Assembly (NCBI GenBank): GCA_016800925.1
Contig: JABCPU010000001.1
Location: 124,001 to 188,000, forward strand
From: Suillus spraguei
Taxonomy: Eukaryota > Basidiomycota > Agaricomycetes > Boletales > Suillaceae
Reading direction: 5' to 3'
DNA length: 64,000 bases
Both the position numbers and the translations under genes were made by a program. The notes under the pieces were generated by a model. That model saw only the letters and a list, made by a program, of their open reading frames with translations, made no database searches and was not told the origin of the DNA. This document shows, in pieces, positions 1 through 12,494 of the stretch (position 1 is the first letter of the stretch; the number at the start of each line of letters is the position of its first letter).

Positions 1-1517
1 CTCTCACCAAGATGTTGATGATGACGATGATGGCGACGAAGGCGTTTCGCTAGTCTCAAGGTCACCATCGCCTACTCCCAATACAATGGACATTGAAAAA
101 TATGACGAATATGTCCAAGGTCCAGAAAGGGAGGTTATCACTGTCGAGACCAAGATCAAAAGTACCAACAAGGGCTTTGCAATGCTCGCAAAACTCGGTT
201 GGTCGGAGGGCCAGCCGTTGGGACTATCACCAGACGGTAGGTTTGATCATTCTGGTCGGGAACTACATCACTACAATCACTAATCCTTCTGCTGTAGCGC
301 GCGTCGATCCTGTACCGTTTCATGTGAAAAATGATTTGACTGGACTAGGAAAGACGACTCAGGATTTTCGAATGATTGAAACAACAGTTGCTGAAAGGCG
401 CAAGTTGGACTCTGAGCGACAACGAAAAGAAACCGAATATCAACGAAAAGCACGAGAGGTGAGCTCAACTGCACCAACGATATCGCAGAGCATACTGATA
501 TTGTTTCAGGACGATGCTGCCCGTCGGGCTGCGCTTAAGTCAGAAATTTCAGATACCCTCAAAGCGTTCTACTGTTCGCTTTGTGAGAAGCAATTCCAGA
601 ATGTCGCACAGTACGATGAACATACAAACTCTTACGCCCATCACCACAAGGCGCGCCTCCGGGATATGCAAGCCAACACGCGTATGACCACCCAAGAAGA
701 TGTCGATAAGCGTAAGGAGAAAGAACGCAAACGAGAAGAAAAAGAGCTTCGCAAAATTGCCAAGGCTGCTGGGATAAAGATGACAAAGCCTATAACTACA
801 CCAGCTGTCGTGCCTCCTGTGCAGACACCTGCTGTTGCAGAGGCGTCACTTTCCTCCGAGGTACAATCAAGCAGCTTCAAGAAAGCTGGCTGGGCAACTG
901 TCTCAGCACCAGTTGAGGCTGCAACTGGTTTCAAGCGGCCAGGCTGGGCATCTTTGGATTCCAATGCATCCTCCGCGCCTTCTGCACCACTTTCACCACC
1001 ACCGCCGCCAGTGGTTAGTTTGCCTCCAGCTTCTCGCAGCGCAGCTACACCCACGTTTCGCACTGGTGGCTGGACATCTCTTGATGTTAGCAGCTCTCAG
1101 TTCCTCACCCCGCCTCCTCCCAACAATACTGCACCACCACCACCTCCGCCACCTAATGTAACTCCGCCTCCTCCCCCAGTTACTTCTATGAATGCACCCC
1201 CTCTAGGTGGTGGACCTCCATTCTCGCCAGCAAATGTGCGTCCTCCTAGCGTCCCCCTCCCTCCCTGCGCGCCCCCGCCTAGTGGGCTACCCCCCTTCCC
1301 TCCTACAACAGGCGGCTGGGGACCGGCTGCGCTTGTCTCAGATCCTAGGAACCAGAGTTTTGCTCCTGCGCCGACGTTCTCCCAACCCACACCTCCAGTA
1401 GCAGCTTCCCCACCTATATCAACCAGTCTAAAGGCTACGGTTCCCCCGCCTGCTGCTCCTCAAGCAAAATCAGGCTGGCAACAGTGGAAGCAAGGCTCTG
1501 GGTCGAAACGGAGATAG
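1..1517 (+). CDS. G-patch and U1-type zinc-finger protein (GPATCH8-like), 5' partial
   Basis: Reading is open from base 2 through the left edge, so the N-terminus is missing. An acidic Asp run is followed by a G-patch (GFAMLAKLGWSEGQPLG, bases 172-222). After a basic coiled stretch comes a C2H2 finger of the U1/matrin type (FYCSLCEKQ...H...H, about 568-640). The C-terminal half is very rich in proline, with poly-Pro runs and repeated GW-containing motifs (KKAGWATV, KRPGWASL), and ends at TAG 1515-1517. Two introns restore the frame: 237-297 (phase 1) and 459-509. G-patch proteins usually activate DEAH helicases in splicing, and the same domain pair occurs in vertebrate GPATCH8; a splicing or RNA role here is inference. 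Domain content is clear, exact orthology is not. Confidence 0.85.
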
Positions 1518-3838
1518 AGGACATACATATATCTCCGTGTCATTTACTATGCTGATTATGTGTTATGTTGCTCAGCTCTTGGCATCTGCATCTGCAAAAT
1601 ATAAGGATGGAGCTTTTGGTTCCGCGGAAGTACTGGCACTCGCTTACCTGGCGATCGCAGCATGACGTTGAAACATCATTTGAGCCTCGCCGCCAACCGG
1701 ATCTCGCCGATGTCAGCTTTCTTGTAGATGAACCTCAGCTGGAGTCTGAGACAGCCCTGAACCTTCGGTGTTTCGTGATTCTCTGCTGAGCCATTTTCAT
1801 TTCCACCTATCTACAATATATAATCTTATGATGACTTTGGAGTGGTGTCCACCCGCGTGTGTATCGCGTGGTCGTGTGCCACGGCGCAAACCTCGAGCCC
1901 ACCGTTCCGCTGCGTCTGCTAGATTACTATGTTTTACTCCTGGAGCGGCTTCAAGTCTCTCCATCTTGCTCCATCTCTTACAACATACTCCCCGTCTCAA
2001 CAATATAATGCGCTCCACCTTGCTTTCCCGGTATCGTAAATGTCCAAATCGAACTGCACCACCATGAGGTATGGATATTTACCACAAGGGTCAACGTCAT
2101 TCGCACACCCACAAAATATGAATTCCAGTCTGTCCTGAAATTTTAGCCCCCTCCGGAATCTTAGATTCATTGCTTCTCTTACATGGGCTTTTCCGCTGGC
2201 TAACTCGGATATCGGCGCCAGTACTTCTGCTTTCTCTTCAGGTATTTTTCTGCCCACCTGGTCTAATTCTTCATATATGCTGTTGGGTCAATATGATTTG
2301 CACGAGTTCCCAGTACGTTGTATTGGTATCTTCAAATTTATCCGGATGACTAGCCTTAATTGTTTTCCGGGTAGTCTGATATTTCAAGCCTCAAGCACCA
2401 GCGCTATGAAGTTTTTTCCGACAATTCGAACATAGGGTAACAGGACCGTGTGCCTTCGATACTTAACGCAACCAACCAGGCCTTCCATCCGTTCATGTTA
2501 AAGCGTAAACGTTCACGTCATTCATTACCCGCCAGTTTCAATTTCTGCTTCATCTTACATCAAGTTACACACCACGGCTTTTCAGTAACAATAGCCAACT
2601 TCTCACTGTGCACACATGAGCGGTACTTCGCGATCCCTATGACTCATTCGATACGACCACATTCACTTTTAGCACCAGCCATTGTGCGAGTTCCAATTTC
2701 CGCTGCATGCAGCCAACACCTCGCATTCGAATGATCTTTTAGCTCTTTGGCTCTGCAATGTACCATGCACGCAGACTCGGATGCTATCCTCGTAGGACAG
2801 GATAAATAACAATATCATACTACATATTGATGCACTTTCCCCGCTAACAAGGCAATTCCGACTCCGAGTACATGCAGGGAGGCCTAAAGCCATCAACTCC
2901 AGGTACTTACACAGGAAAAGATACTTCGGCAAAGATATCAGGCAATCAAAAACAGGTGCTCACCGTGACATGGCGGCGGAAAAATGGATGCTGTGTCTAA
3001 AATTCTGATACTGTACGCTACCGCTTTACCCCTTATGCTGCGAGTACTAAGTTGGAGAAAATGTCCACGATAAACTTCTCAAGAGTCCAGGGTCATTATT
3101 AGGGCCTTGGCAGCTGGTTTAAGACGCTGCTCAATGACGATTCAATAACGTTGAGCGTCGAATGCTGGCTAGATGATTACCACGTTATTCTTGCCCCTTT
3201 TCACTGCAGGTTCAAGTTGCACTGGCATTTTCAACATGCAGATGAGATCTCAGAGCTCACGAGCGTTTTGAAGCACCGAAAATACCAGTGCCAACTGGAA
3301 ACACCAGTGGCTCTCAAATGGCTTATTACCATCCTTCGGCGAGTGGGTGAGCAGCAAACAATCCAGGTTCAAGACTGGCAGACATTTGAGCTCGCGACGG
3401 CGATGAATGTTGAACGTCAAACCTCGGTTACCGGCGAGGATTTTGAGCTAGCGAAGCCCAGGAAGCTTGACTCCATGTGCACCTCCAATGTTATTACATC
3501 CCCCAAACGACATCACATCTTCACTACGTGGAATCAAGGAATCGAAGGGTATCGAGCAGGCATGGTCTACAATTGTGACGACCATCGGTCACGACTAGAA
3601 TTAACTAACTACATTGCTGTTCTTTAATTTTGGTGTATGTATGTACGTTTGCTTGCGAGAGAGCGAAGAGATGAAGAGTAGCACAAATTCTGAAGGTTAT
3701 AAAGATCAAGATGACAGTCACAATTAAAGGGGAACAATACGCGGGGGTGAAGAGGAAAACTCTACTAACAACCCGACGAAGCCACGCAAAAATGTCAACC
3801 AGATACGATAAGCGACATCGCAAGGTAGAGAAGACGAA
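1518..3838. other. Intergenic, no supported gene
   Basis: No recognisable protein. The longest open frame (3151-3627, plus) begins at TTG, lacks introns and resembles nothing known. A minus-strand stretch at 1997-2257 has protein-like composition but opens only with GTG and may be a decayed fragment. The first part must contain the 3' UTR of the G-patch gene; bases 3630-3838 hold the 3' UTR of the bromodomain gene on the other strand. Confidence 0.5.
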
Positions 3839-6424
3839 TTACTCCGACTCGCTGCCCGAGCTGTCGTCTGAAGAAGAGTCTGATGAATGATCGCTATCGT
3901 TCTGATGAGCCAGCGCAGGTGCAGTGTTAGGTGTGGCCAAGTTGTTATCTTCGAAGAGTCGCATTCGCTCCTCCAGCTTGCGGATCTTCTCAGCTTCAGC
4001 AGTCTCGTCCATACTCTTCCGTTTAAGGCCACCAGTACCCGTGCCCTTGCCAGTTCGATTCCGTTTCTGCGTTGGCTGCCGCAGAGGCCGAAGCACAAAG
4101 TTGTACAACTTTGTGAGAACGTGCGGTGGTAGTATGTCGATTTCAAGTTCGATCTCCTCGGTACTCTGCTTGAGTTGTTTATCAATATGATAGTACATAT
4201 CTCCCGATTGACTTACATCACGAATTTCGGGAACACCCTCATGAATAATTTGGATGACCTTCTCAAGCTTGACACCATCAAGACTGGTGATGGCCTCACT
4301 CAAGTCCTTCTTCTGCTCAAAGGACAGCGCGTCGTCCTCAGCCATAGGCTTCTTTGTCGTGGTCTTACGCTTGTTCCCATTGGTCGCCGGTGCTGCCTTG
4401 GGCGCGCGTGAAGCAGCCGCCTTCGAAGTAGAAGCGACAGGAGCCTTCTCTTTCTTCTCCTTTTTCTTCTTCTCCTTAGCTGGCTTGGCCTTCAGGGCCA
4501 TGAGATTACCGCGCATTGACTCGATTTGAGCCTCCATGGTGGCGATCCTGCCTGTATATATAAAATACATTAGTGAGTGAACAGACTGGCTATGTGAGAT
4601 CCACCCACGATTACGTTCTTCCTCCGACTCCTCATCCTCGTACTCCTCCTCTTCATCATCACTTGCATCTCGAAGAGGTGGTAGATTCTTCCACTTCTCG
4701 TCAAACAACCGCTGCAACTCGATTCCTGCTTGATTGACGGGTGTCCCAGCGGGATTGAACAAGAAACAGTTACGGATCATAAGCTTGAAGTCATCAAAAA
4801 ACTTCGAAGCATTGGGATACTCTCCGGCCTCAAGCTTCTTCCGCATGGTAGACATGTCCATGGGCCTCTTGATAACCTTGTAATATGTCGGAATATCAAG
4901 CTTCACAGCATCTATAAGATTTTGTAAGTGATCTCATCACAAGCTATTGACTCTAGACATACCGACAGGCTCATAGAACGGAGCAGCAATCGTCTGATGT
5001 TGCTTTCGCTGAAGATCACTCAAGATCCTCCCACAATATTTGAGCTGCTCCCCAGTGCCATCGTCTTTTGGCACCTTAACCTTGCGCATCTTTTTCGGCA
5101 CATCGGCATATGGTAGATCTTTCGGAGGTGGTGGATGGATTTCGCGTTTCGGACGTGCGGATGCCTGTTCGGCCTCATTGCGCCGAATGACAGGAACTGA
5201 AGTTGAAGGACGACGAACAGGTGCTGCCGCGGCTTTCTTAGGTGGGGCTGGTGGTGGTGGTGGAGGGGGCGTGGCAACTTTCTTGACAATAGGAGGCTTC
5301 GGCTGCAACAATGAGTCGCGCACGCAGCGCTCATCAAAAGATGACATACCTCAGCTGGAGGTGGAAGCTGCTTGATTTGCTTATCAAAGACAGCCTCGAC
5401 GTGTTTACCTGCCTGAGCAATCACATGGTCCGGGCCATTAAATGTGATGCAATTGCTGAACACCAGCCGTACGTCAGAGATGAACTCCTCGGCGCTGTAA
5501 TAGCGTGGAATGTTGGGACTGGTCTCCGGCTTGACAGGATTAGATGCCAATAGCTTGCGCTCGATGGTGCCGAGGTCCATCGGGTTCTTGATTATGGTTG
5601 GGTAATGGGGAATATTAAGAGCGACAGGATCCACAGGATGCACAAACGCGGAAGCATCCTTGAGTTTCTTAAGCGAGCGTACGGTCGACAGACAAAATCT
5701 GTGTTGGACAGGGCTGAGGGTCGATACGCCGTTGCCCGTAGGTATGGGCACTGGGGCTGGACTTGATACAACGGTGTCACCGTTTGTTTGTACAGAGGAT
5801 GCTGTAACAGGAGGGGGAGAGGCAGTCTTCAGGGTCGAGAAAAAGAAAGGGATCAGCACGCCTGTACGGCGCACACCAAGGAAAATGCTTACATTAGCAA
5901 TGGACGCCTGATCGGCATCTGAATATTTACGCGCGCGCTTAGCTGGAGGTGGTCTGACTTCATCGTCGTCGACAGCGTCGAAGCGCTGCTGAGGAGAATC
6001 GAAGTTGGAAGTAGCACGCGATGTTGGTGGGCCAGTAGAACCCACACGACCTGGTGACGAGTGGTGTGCTGTGTCATTGGAGTGACCGTTGGTAGTAGGG
6101 GGGGACTGGTCCATATGGACATCTCCATCGGCGTCAGCGGTGTGTACGCCGTTGATACCGTTAGTTGTCGGAACCTGATCTAAGTCATCGACTGTTGTCT
6201 CCTCTGCCATCTTTACATCATCCAACAATTGGCCCTCTATTGGTCTTGGTGTTCCGCTCGGAGGGTGAATGGGGATGGAAGCTGTTCCGATAAGAACAAA
6301 GACAACAAACAATAGAACTGACAAAGAACTGACCTGGATCAAGTGGAGTGGAAATTTCTACACAGGTTGAGAGCGTGTCGAGGACTTCAGACTTTAGAGA
6401 AGGATTATTAGAGTCTGAAATCAT
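3839..6424 (-). CDS. BDF1: BET-family double bromodomain protein (Bdf1/BRD-like)
   Basis: Reads acetyl-lysine on histones H3/H4 and links chromatin to TFIID and transcription. In order on the minus strand: an acidic N-terminus rich in Ser/Thr/Asn; bromodomain 1 (about 5700-5360, with YPTIIKNPMDLGTIERKL and the acetyl-lysine Asn in SNCITFNG); a Pro/Ala linker; bromodomain 2 (about 5080-4680, with YYKVIKRPMDMSTMRKKL and NCFLFNPAGTPVNQAG); an acidic patch; a basic Lys/Ala stretch; the NET domain (about 4310-4080, ELEIDILPPHVLTKLYNFVL); and an Asp/Ser-rich tail ending at TAA 3839-3841. Introns at 4166-4216, 4552-4608, 4912-4962 and 5303-5349 keep the frame; one more lies near 5830-5895. I start at 6424, because a short first exon joins in phase to the frame containing MAEETTVDDLDQ. 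A downstream start at 6210 is possible. Confidence 0.9.
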
Positions 6425-6820
6425 TTGGTCAAGTTTCAGGTCTACAGAATTTGTGTTACATTTTCAAGTCAGCTGGAGATAAGTAATTAAGTTAGGGATC
6501 GCGTGCACCATTGACAACATTGTCGCCATTGACGGCGGTACAAAGAATTGATTGTTGTTCGGTGTTGGTCGCGCTGTGCTCTGTCGCGTTCATGGGTGGC
6601 GCGTGACTAATATGTCACACAGCGTGACGTTTTCAGAGGAGAGGAGATTTTGGATTTGGGGGAATCGGAAGCCAGCTATTGGGTCTTTATAGGCGAACGG
6701 AATTAAGGTTTGACCCTGCGCAGGGGCCACTAAAAATTACTCACACCTTATATCTCACGTAGAGTAAAAAAATTGAAACTAATTCCTGCTTTAATACCCA
6801 CAACCACATAAGTCTGATGC
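6425..6820. promoter_or_regulatory. Spacer between WDR70 3' end and bromodomain gene start
   Basis: No ORF of interest. It must hold the 3' UTR of WDR70 and the promoter of the bromodomain gene, since both are on the minus strand. No clear TATA element upstream of 6424. Confidence 0.4.
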
Positions 6821-9313
6821 TCATCCTTCCTCCTCTTCCCCTTCGTCCTCTGAAACGTTCGCAAATACGGGTTTGGGCTGGTTTTGTCGCCATGCTGGTT
6901 AAATCCAAAGTAACGCCACGTCAGCCGGCTGATAAAAACAAATAACCCAAAACAATTCTTTTCACACTCCGCTACGGCATCTCCAATTGCCGCAGCCCCT
7001 CCCTCCGCAGCCCTGCCTACTGTTAAAACATGCTGCTCACCTGAAGTCCATTGAGGGTCCTCGTCTGCCATCTTCGCATACTTGAGCAATGCTTCCCGTG
7101 GCTACAGTTGTCAAAGAAGTATGAAAGAAAGAAAGAAATAGTCAGCCACCCTGGAAACCATCAAACAAAAGAAGACAGGAAGCACGTGATTAAGACACCG
7201 CAGCGCGCGCACAATAATGCGCGAGAATATCAATATCATGCTGCGAAGCGGCGAAAAGAAAGTCGAAAACACAACCACTCACATCTTCGTCGCGTGTCGT
7301 ATCCCGCACCAAGTTCTGCACAACGTGTTGTGTCGCACTCGCACCAACCCGTCCTCCCCGACCTGGCCCTGTTACCGGCAACTCCGGCCTCCTGCTCTTC
7401 CTCGGGTCCATCCGGTCCTTTTCCCGCTTCCTTTTCATTCCCTTCACTAATCCCTCTCCATCTTTGAACATTGGCAGGGCATGCGGTGTCAAGATCGTTG
7501 GTGCAGCAAGTGCGTCCGACAAATCCTCGATCGTAGGTCGCTTGGGGGCTCCCTTTGACAGTAATAGTTTCGCACCATTCAACGACGTCTCCGGCGAATA
7601 CAGTACTGCAATAGTACCGTTGGCAAGACCTGTAATGATTTGATTTATCTTGGAATGCCAGACCACTTTGACTGGTGTCGTGTCCATATCAATCTCCCTC
7701 ACCACACTGAGGTTCTCTCGGCCGAGCAACGTTAGTTTGCCTCGTCCACCCTTTGTGGATGCTCCGGTGCCTGTTAGGATATGCTTTTCATCAGGGCTGA
7801 ATACAGCATTCGTGCCAGGATACAATGTCGTAGCTCCCAAATGTGACGCGAGCGGTCGTTTAAAGGCCCGTAAATCCCACACTGTGCCCAAGTCAGCCAA
7901 GTATATCAGTAAGTCCGCATTCGTACGTACGCTTAACAGTGTCATCCCCTCCTCTCGTCAGCACTGTTCTCCCATCAACAGAAAAGACCAAAGATCCAAC
8001 ATCTGTGCCTTTCGTGTGTGCGCCCTCAATCGTCATGTTTGGCCTCACAAAATTTGATGATGCCTGCCACATATGCAGTGCCCCATCGACACAGGCTGAG
8101 AACCATCAATGATTACTTCACTTCGCGATCAAAGCGGGTCTAAATGGACATACCGCCTCCAATCAGCGTTCCGTCGGTAGAGTAAGCGCACGTCGTCACT
8201 TTGGTCCGTGCACCACGTTCTTTTGATTTGACAACGATAACGGATTTCTGTTTCCGTTTGTTCTCGACATCCCATATTCTATTCCGTAATGTCAGAAATT
8301 GTCCATTGATAGCGGCGTGAGAGCTTGCCTAATAGTTGAGTCTGCCGAGCTAGTGATAAAATACTGCTTGTCCTTCGGATGCCACATACAACTTGAAAGT
8401 TCCCCAACGTGTCCACTATAAAATATGTAGAATAAGTACGCATGCTTGTGAGTGGTATAAAGCGGGACGTACGCGGTGTGCTTCATGTCTCTAATATACA
8501 TATCACCCTTAACAAACGTTGCTCTGAGGTCATTCAAGCTATTCTGTTCTGCAAGAGGATAGATTAAACTTACTTCTCCTCACCCTCTCGATCAAACAGC
8601 TTGGCTTGAATTGTCCCTGAAATTACGAGGAACTGCTGGCCATCGTTGGAGTACTTAAGATCGTTGACCTGTTTTGGAATGTCAAATACATCCTTTTCTT
8701 CGCAAAGCCAACGCACGTACATAGTAACTGCCTGCAGGCTCCCACGTCTTGAAGGACCTTGTTTGCGTCGTCATTCCACCAAAATCCCATAACTTACAGT
8801 CATAATCATGCGAACCGCTCAAAACACGTGCACCGCTCGGATCTACCGTAAGCGCGGAAATCACCTTGGTATGCTCTTTGAGTGTTGCCTCGTGTGTGAT
8901 CGGGAAATCGGGGGTTGACAACGAAGGAGCGCTAGGGTCGTATTCTGGCTCGTTGTCGGCAGAGCTTGCATCATCTTCGTTGTTTTCGTCGCCAGCGTCA
9001 TCAACATCCCGTTTGAAAAAGCCTGGTTGCGGAAGGGAAGGCCCGGGGTCATCCGAGTCTTCGTCAGATTGAGAAGGTGCCCGAATGGATACTTTGAAAG
9101 GCCCTGATGCAGGTATCAATGGCTTTGCCTCCACTTTGGGCTGCTGAGCGGAAAAAATGTATTAGAGGACAGTGGCAACCGAAAAACGATGAAACTGACC
9201 ACCAGCTCCTCACGTTTCGTTTTGTCGAACCTGTTGGGATCAAGCTCGCGCTTTTTGGCAGCCTTGCCGAATCCAACAATGCCCATCGCAGAAAATACGT
9301 CCATGTCGGCCAT
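6821..9313 (-). CDS. WDR70: WDR70-family WD40 protein
   Basis: Nuclear WD40 protein; vertebrate WDR70 acts with the RNF20/40 H2B ubiquitin ligase at DNA breaks. The start at 9313 opens MADMDVFSAMGIVGFGK, matching the family's AMGFSGFGKKAR-type N-terminus. An acidic linker and the WD repeats follow (VSALTVDPSGARVLSGSHD, KLWDFGGMTTQTRSF), then the family signature PVTGPGRGGRVG near the C-terminus. The last two exons are easily missed: after a 181-nt intron (7102-7282) exon 7041-7101 encodes PREALLKYAKMADEDPQW, and after a further intron (6895-7040) exon 6821-6894 encodes QPKPVFANVSEDEGEEEEG and stop. This equals the PREALLKHAK...QPK..FA ending of animal WDR70. First intron lies near 9140-9200. 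The gene shares a 191-bp spacer with the divergent gene at 9505. Confidence 0.9.
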
Positions 9314-9504
9314 TGTGTCAGAGCTGATAGCACTGACTGTCGGTGTTGATCTGTGGAATTGGAAAGATTACAGCCACAACCTTAAGGTTACTCCCACAAA
9401 CAGCCTGAAATGGAAACCCCGCCTAACTGTTGTCTGCTTTAAGAACGCTACACTAAGCTTGTCCTTCAACGTTTAACCATATTCTGACCAGAATATAACC
9501 TACT
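9314..9504. promoter_or_regulatory. Short bidirectional promoter region
   Basis: Only 191 bp separate the start codons of WDR70 (minus) and the gene at 9505 (plus), so both core promoters must lie here. No convincing TATA box is visible on either strand. Confidence 0.6.
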
Positions 9505-10345
9505 ATGCTCAAACGGCAACGTCCTTCAACGCCCCCGCCATCGCTGGATGGGATTCCATTGTCAACGCCATTTCCCGATCGACTTATCAGACCCATACCA
9601 CACCGTGAAACTCCAGACACGTTCTCACATGAATCGCGTGTTAAGAGACGCAGAGTACACCCTCCAGTGCTAGACGGTGCACAGAGAGGCTGGGGTAAAC
9701 CACCTGCTTTGTCAGTGCCTCACGCAAATGATAGCGATGGCGAAGAAGATTGGATAGATGGGGAAGATGACGCGGAAACTAGTCAGTTCGCATTACCGGA
9801 CTATACAGACTACAAGCAGGCCAATACTATGCTCCACGAGATGCATGCTCTACACCAACACAGGCTCATGTTTAACCAACCGAACTCACAACCATCGTCG
9901 CATTTATATTTACCTTCACACGTAGGCTTCTCAGCCCCTCCACCTCCTATGGCTACCCATCCACATAATCTTTGGCATCCCACTCACGGGCTTCGCCATC
10001 TTCCCTCTATTTCCTCCAATGGCAAATTATTTATACCAACACTGCCGGAATGCCCTTTGCCTGAGTTCTATTCCCATCCCCCACATGCGGCCCAAGCTCC
10101 TACTGATTCGGCTGTGCATACCCCATTGGATTTTCACGAATTCAAGTCCGTGCGAGAACGCTATGAGGATACTAATAAGTACGACTCGTGCCTTCTCTTC
10201 TTTTCATGTGGCGTTGCTAACTAAGCCCAACAGATTACTGGGATCAGTATTTCTCTCGCGGAGACGGGAACTTCAGGAAGGTCCTAATTCCGGCACTCCT
10301 GTCACAGAGCGAGGCCACAGTGACCAACACCGGAACTTACTATGA
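9505..10345 (+). CDS. Uncharacterised Pro/His-rich nuclear-looking protein
   Basis: Not recognised. The 239-codon first exon opens MLKRQRPSTPPPSL, contains a basic cluster (RVKRRRVHPP) that could be a nuclear localisation signal, an acidic patch (DSDGEEDWIDGEDDAE), and a Pro/His-rich middle. A donor at 10178 (AA|GTACGA) and acceptor at 10232 give a second exon, but the phase leads into a low-quality frame ending at 10345. The alternative frame, reading DYWDQYFSRGDGNFRKVL and stopping near 10401, looks more protein-like and would need a different splice. The 3' end is therefore unresolved. No transmembrane or catalytic motif. Divergent from WDR70. Confidence 0.6.
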
Positions 10346-10765
10346 GATCGAGCCTTCAGATAGATGCTGTGGACATAGACCCATCGTATATCCGTTGTGA
10401 TCGGCCTCATCATTGTTCAGTCAGCCTGTCTTCTCCATTACTGTCGCATGCTTGTCCTCGCAACCTACTTTATTTGGCATGTTCGCATCCTTTCATCTAT
10501 AAGCATTCTTGGGCACATTGTTTTTACACCACTATCACAAACTGTACTATTGGGCATCGTAATTAAACCACAGATTGCAAAAGATAGAGCAATTACTACC
10601 CGTTATGTGTAGGCAATGAAACCGAAATCACACCGACAATCTATGGAAGCATCCGTAAGTCAGAGTCAGAGATCGTCCGATGTGTAGTGGAGGAGGTCCT
10701 ACCCGTTATGCATAGACAATTAAAATAGATCATAATGACAATCTGTGAAAACACCCGTAACGAGT
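10346..10765. other. Convergent intergenic spacer
   Basis: Lies between the plus-strand gene at 9505 and frataxin on the minus strand. Contains a diverged direct repeat: the sequence around TACCCGTTATG, followed by an AGACAAT/GGCAATGAA segment, occurs at about 10598 and again at about 10700. No ORF of interest. Confidence 0.4.
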
Positions 10766-11488
10766 CTACTCTTGTATCTGCGTAGACACACCCTCTAGAT
10801 GTAGGGAGACTTTCGTTCGGAGCATATCCGTTATCTCCTCATCCAACAGCTCGCCCAGTCCTATCCCATCTCGTGCATATCGCCAGTCGTCTGATTCCGG
10901 TATGTAATCGTAGCGCTTTGGACCACTAACAAATTTGCGTTTCATGAGTGGGCGTTCATCGGCGAAATCAAGCATGCGAAGCAAAAAAAGAAGTGTGTCA
11001 GTGTGACACATCATCAATCAGGTGGACGAATTTGACCCACCTGAGTGGGGAAGACAGCCATATTTGCTTGTTCGGCGGCTGCTTGTTGATCACGTATGTC
11101 CCATGGGTGCCTAAGTTAAGCGTTAGGACGCCGCTCTGCGGAAGAAGCAAAATAGTGAGTCAAGGGCACAACTGCGGAACCAAAATTCTGGTATGTTCGA
11201 GCATGCTTACATGGTAGTCTACTTCATACGCGTCATTTCCTACTGTGTCCAGCAAATCCTCGAGCCGTTCGAGTAAAGTTGTCATAGTCGCGTCGGAAAG
11301 TGCGTGATACCGCTCCATAGATAGATCACTGCACGCAGTATTGGAAAAAATTTGACTATTTCAAGTAGGATGGAGAAAGTAGGAGCAGACCTGACGTTGA
11401 CCATGGGAGCAGGCGTGCTCAGTGTCCGTCTGCATGCGTGAAAGTGCGTCGCTAGTGGAGCCCGCGTTGTCAATGGGACATATCTCAT
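10766..11488 (-). CDS. YFH1: Frataxin, mitochondrial
   Basis: Iron-binding allosteric activator of the mitochondrial Fe-S cluster assembly complex (Nfs1-Isd11-Isu). The start at 11488 gives [18 protein letters not shown], an Arg-rich targeting peptide without acidic residues. The mature domain is diagnostic: [18 protein letters not shown] with its acidic helix, [30 protein letters not shown] and [15 protein letters not shown], then a C-terminal helix. Stop is TAG at 10766-10768. At least three short introns; the SSP|SGPKR junction is joined by an intron whose donor is AG|GTGGGT and acceptor TTAG|T. It is in tandem with a mitochondrial rhodanese whose stop lies 339 bp upstream. Confidence 0.92.
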
Positions 11489-11827
11489 TAGCGATAATAT
11501 CCTATTTGCGGCTGCATTCTGCCAATGCAAGCTGGTGCTTTTTGGAATGCGTTGAAGCAGGTTACGGGGAAACATGAAACAGCACGGACTAACCGTGAGA
11601 ACGATTTCGAATTCGAGTCTTCGATCAAGAACCCTCAAGCTCAACGTCGGATCACGAGACATCCACGAACAGTATAAAATGAAAACGTCGACCACGGTCT
11701 CTGTGAAGTTCACGCAGGGTTAAGAATTGGAAGAGTCATTTTAAACGCATTTCATCTGCTATGCAAGAAAAAATATTCTCGAGGGCTGTATTATGCATGT
11801 TGCATTATTAAAATGTGGGGAAGTACA

Positions 11828-12494
11828 TCAAGCAGTAGACCCCTTGCCTCCTCCTTCTCGGGACGTCCACTCTAACCACGATCCTTCATAATTAAAAATG
11901 CTAGAGAAACGTGAGTGCACGTTGTATCAAAGCACAGTAGAGATGGCTAGTCTGCGATCACTTACTTCTCGTATCCATTCCTCCGTGCAATGTCGCATGC
12001 ACTAGCACTCCTCACTCCACTACGGCAGTAGAACACGACTTCTTGTTGCTTTCGTGGCTTCTCGAAACCATGCTGTGCCTTGAAGGCTTGAGGCGTAAGG
12101 TGGAACGAGTTGGCAAGTACCGAGAGTGGCAGATTCACAGAGGACGGAATAGAGCCCTGCATGACCTCATCTGGCTCACGGACGTCAATCAGGTAGGCAT
12201 CCTATGAAACACAGGTAGAAAAGTGGGTAGGCATAGGCACAGGCACAACGTGAGAGCGCGACGTACTGTACTCGGACTGAGGGTCTTGGGTTTTACTTGT
12301 TCGTATGTGAGTACGGGCCCTTGCCAATCCTTCTGGAGCTTGTCCTTGGCCTTGCGAGCAGCTTTCAGGGCGTCATTAGCTTTGCTCGACTCGTACCGCG
12401 CGAAGACCTGATAGGTTGGTCTCACTGATTGTCGCACGAGCAGCGTAGGGCGTGCTGTAGAGCGAGTGGTGTTGAAAAGTGCAGTTCGTAACAT
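11828..12494 (-). CDS. Single-domain rhodanese-like sulfurtransferase, probably mitochondrial
   Basis: Start 12494 gives MLRTALFNTTRSTARPTLLV, a basic, hydroxyl-rich targeting peptide. After a linker comes one rhodanese domain: DAYLIDVREPDEV (CH2A-like motif), a helix, then the active loop FYCRSGVRSASA with the catalytic Cys in C-R-S-G-V-R, and a C-terminal YEGSWLEWTSREGG. Introns near 12200-12265 and 11898-11967 keep the frame; stop is TGA at 11828-11830. This is the small thiosulfate:cyanide sulfurtransferase type that carries persulfide sulfur, distinct from the two-domain enzyme at 28477. The exact substrate is not deducible. Confidence 0.88.

Noticed and set aside
1997..2257. Minus-strand frame with protein-like composition
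   Set aside because: Only a GTG start, no splice partners found, isolated; at best a decayed fragment.
3151..3627. 158-codon plus-strand ORF
   Set aside because: Opens with TTG, no introns in an intron-rich genome, no motif or recognisable similarity.
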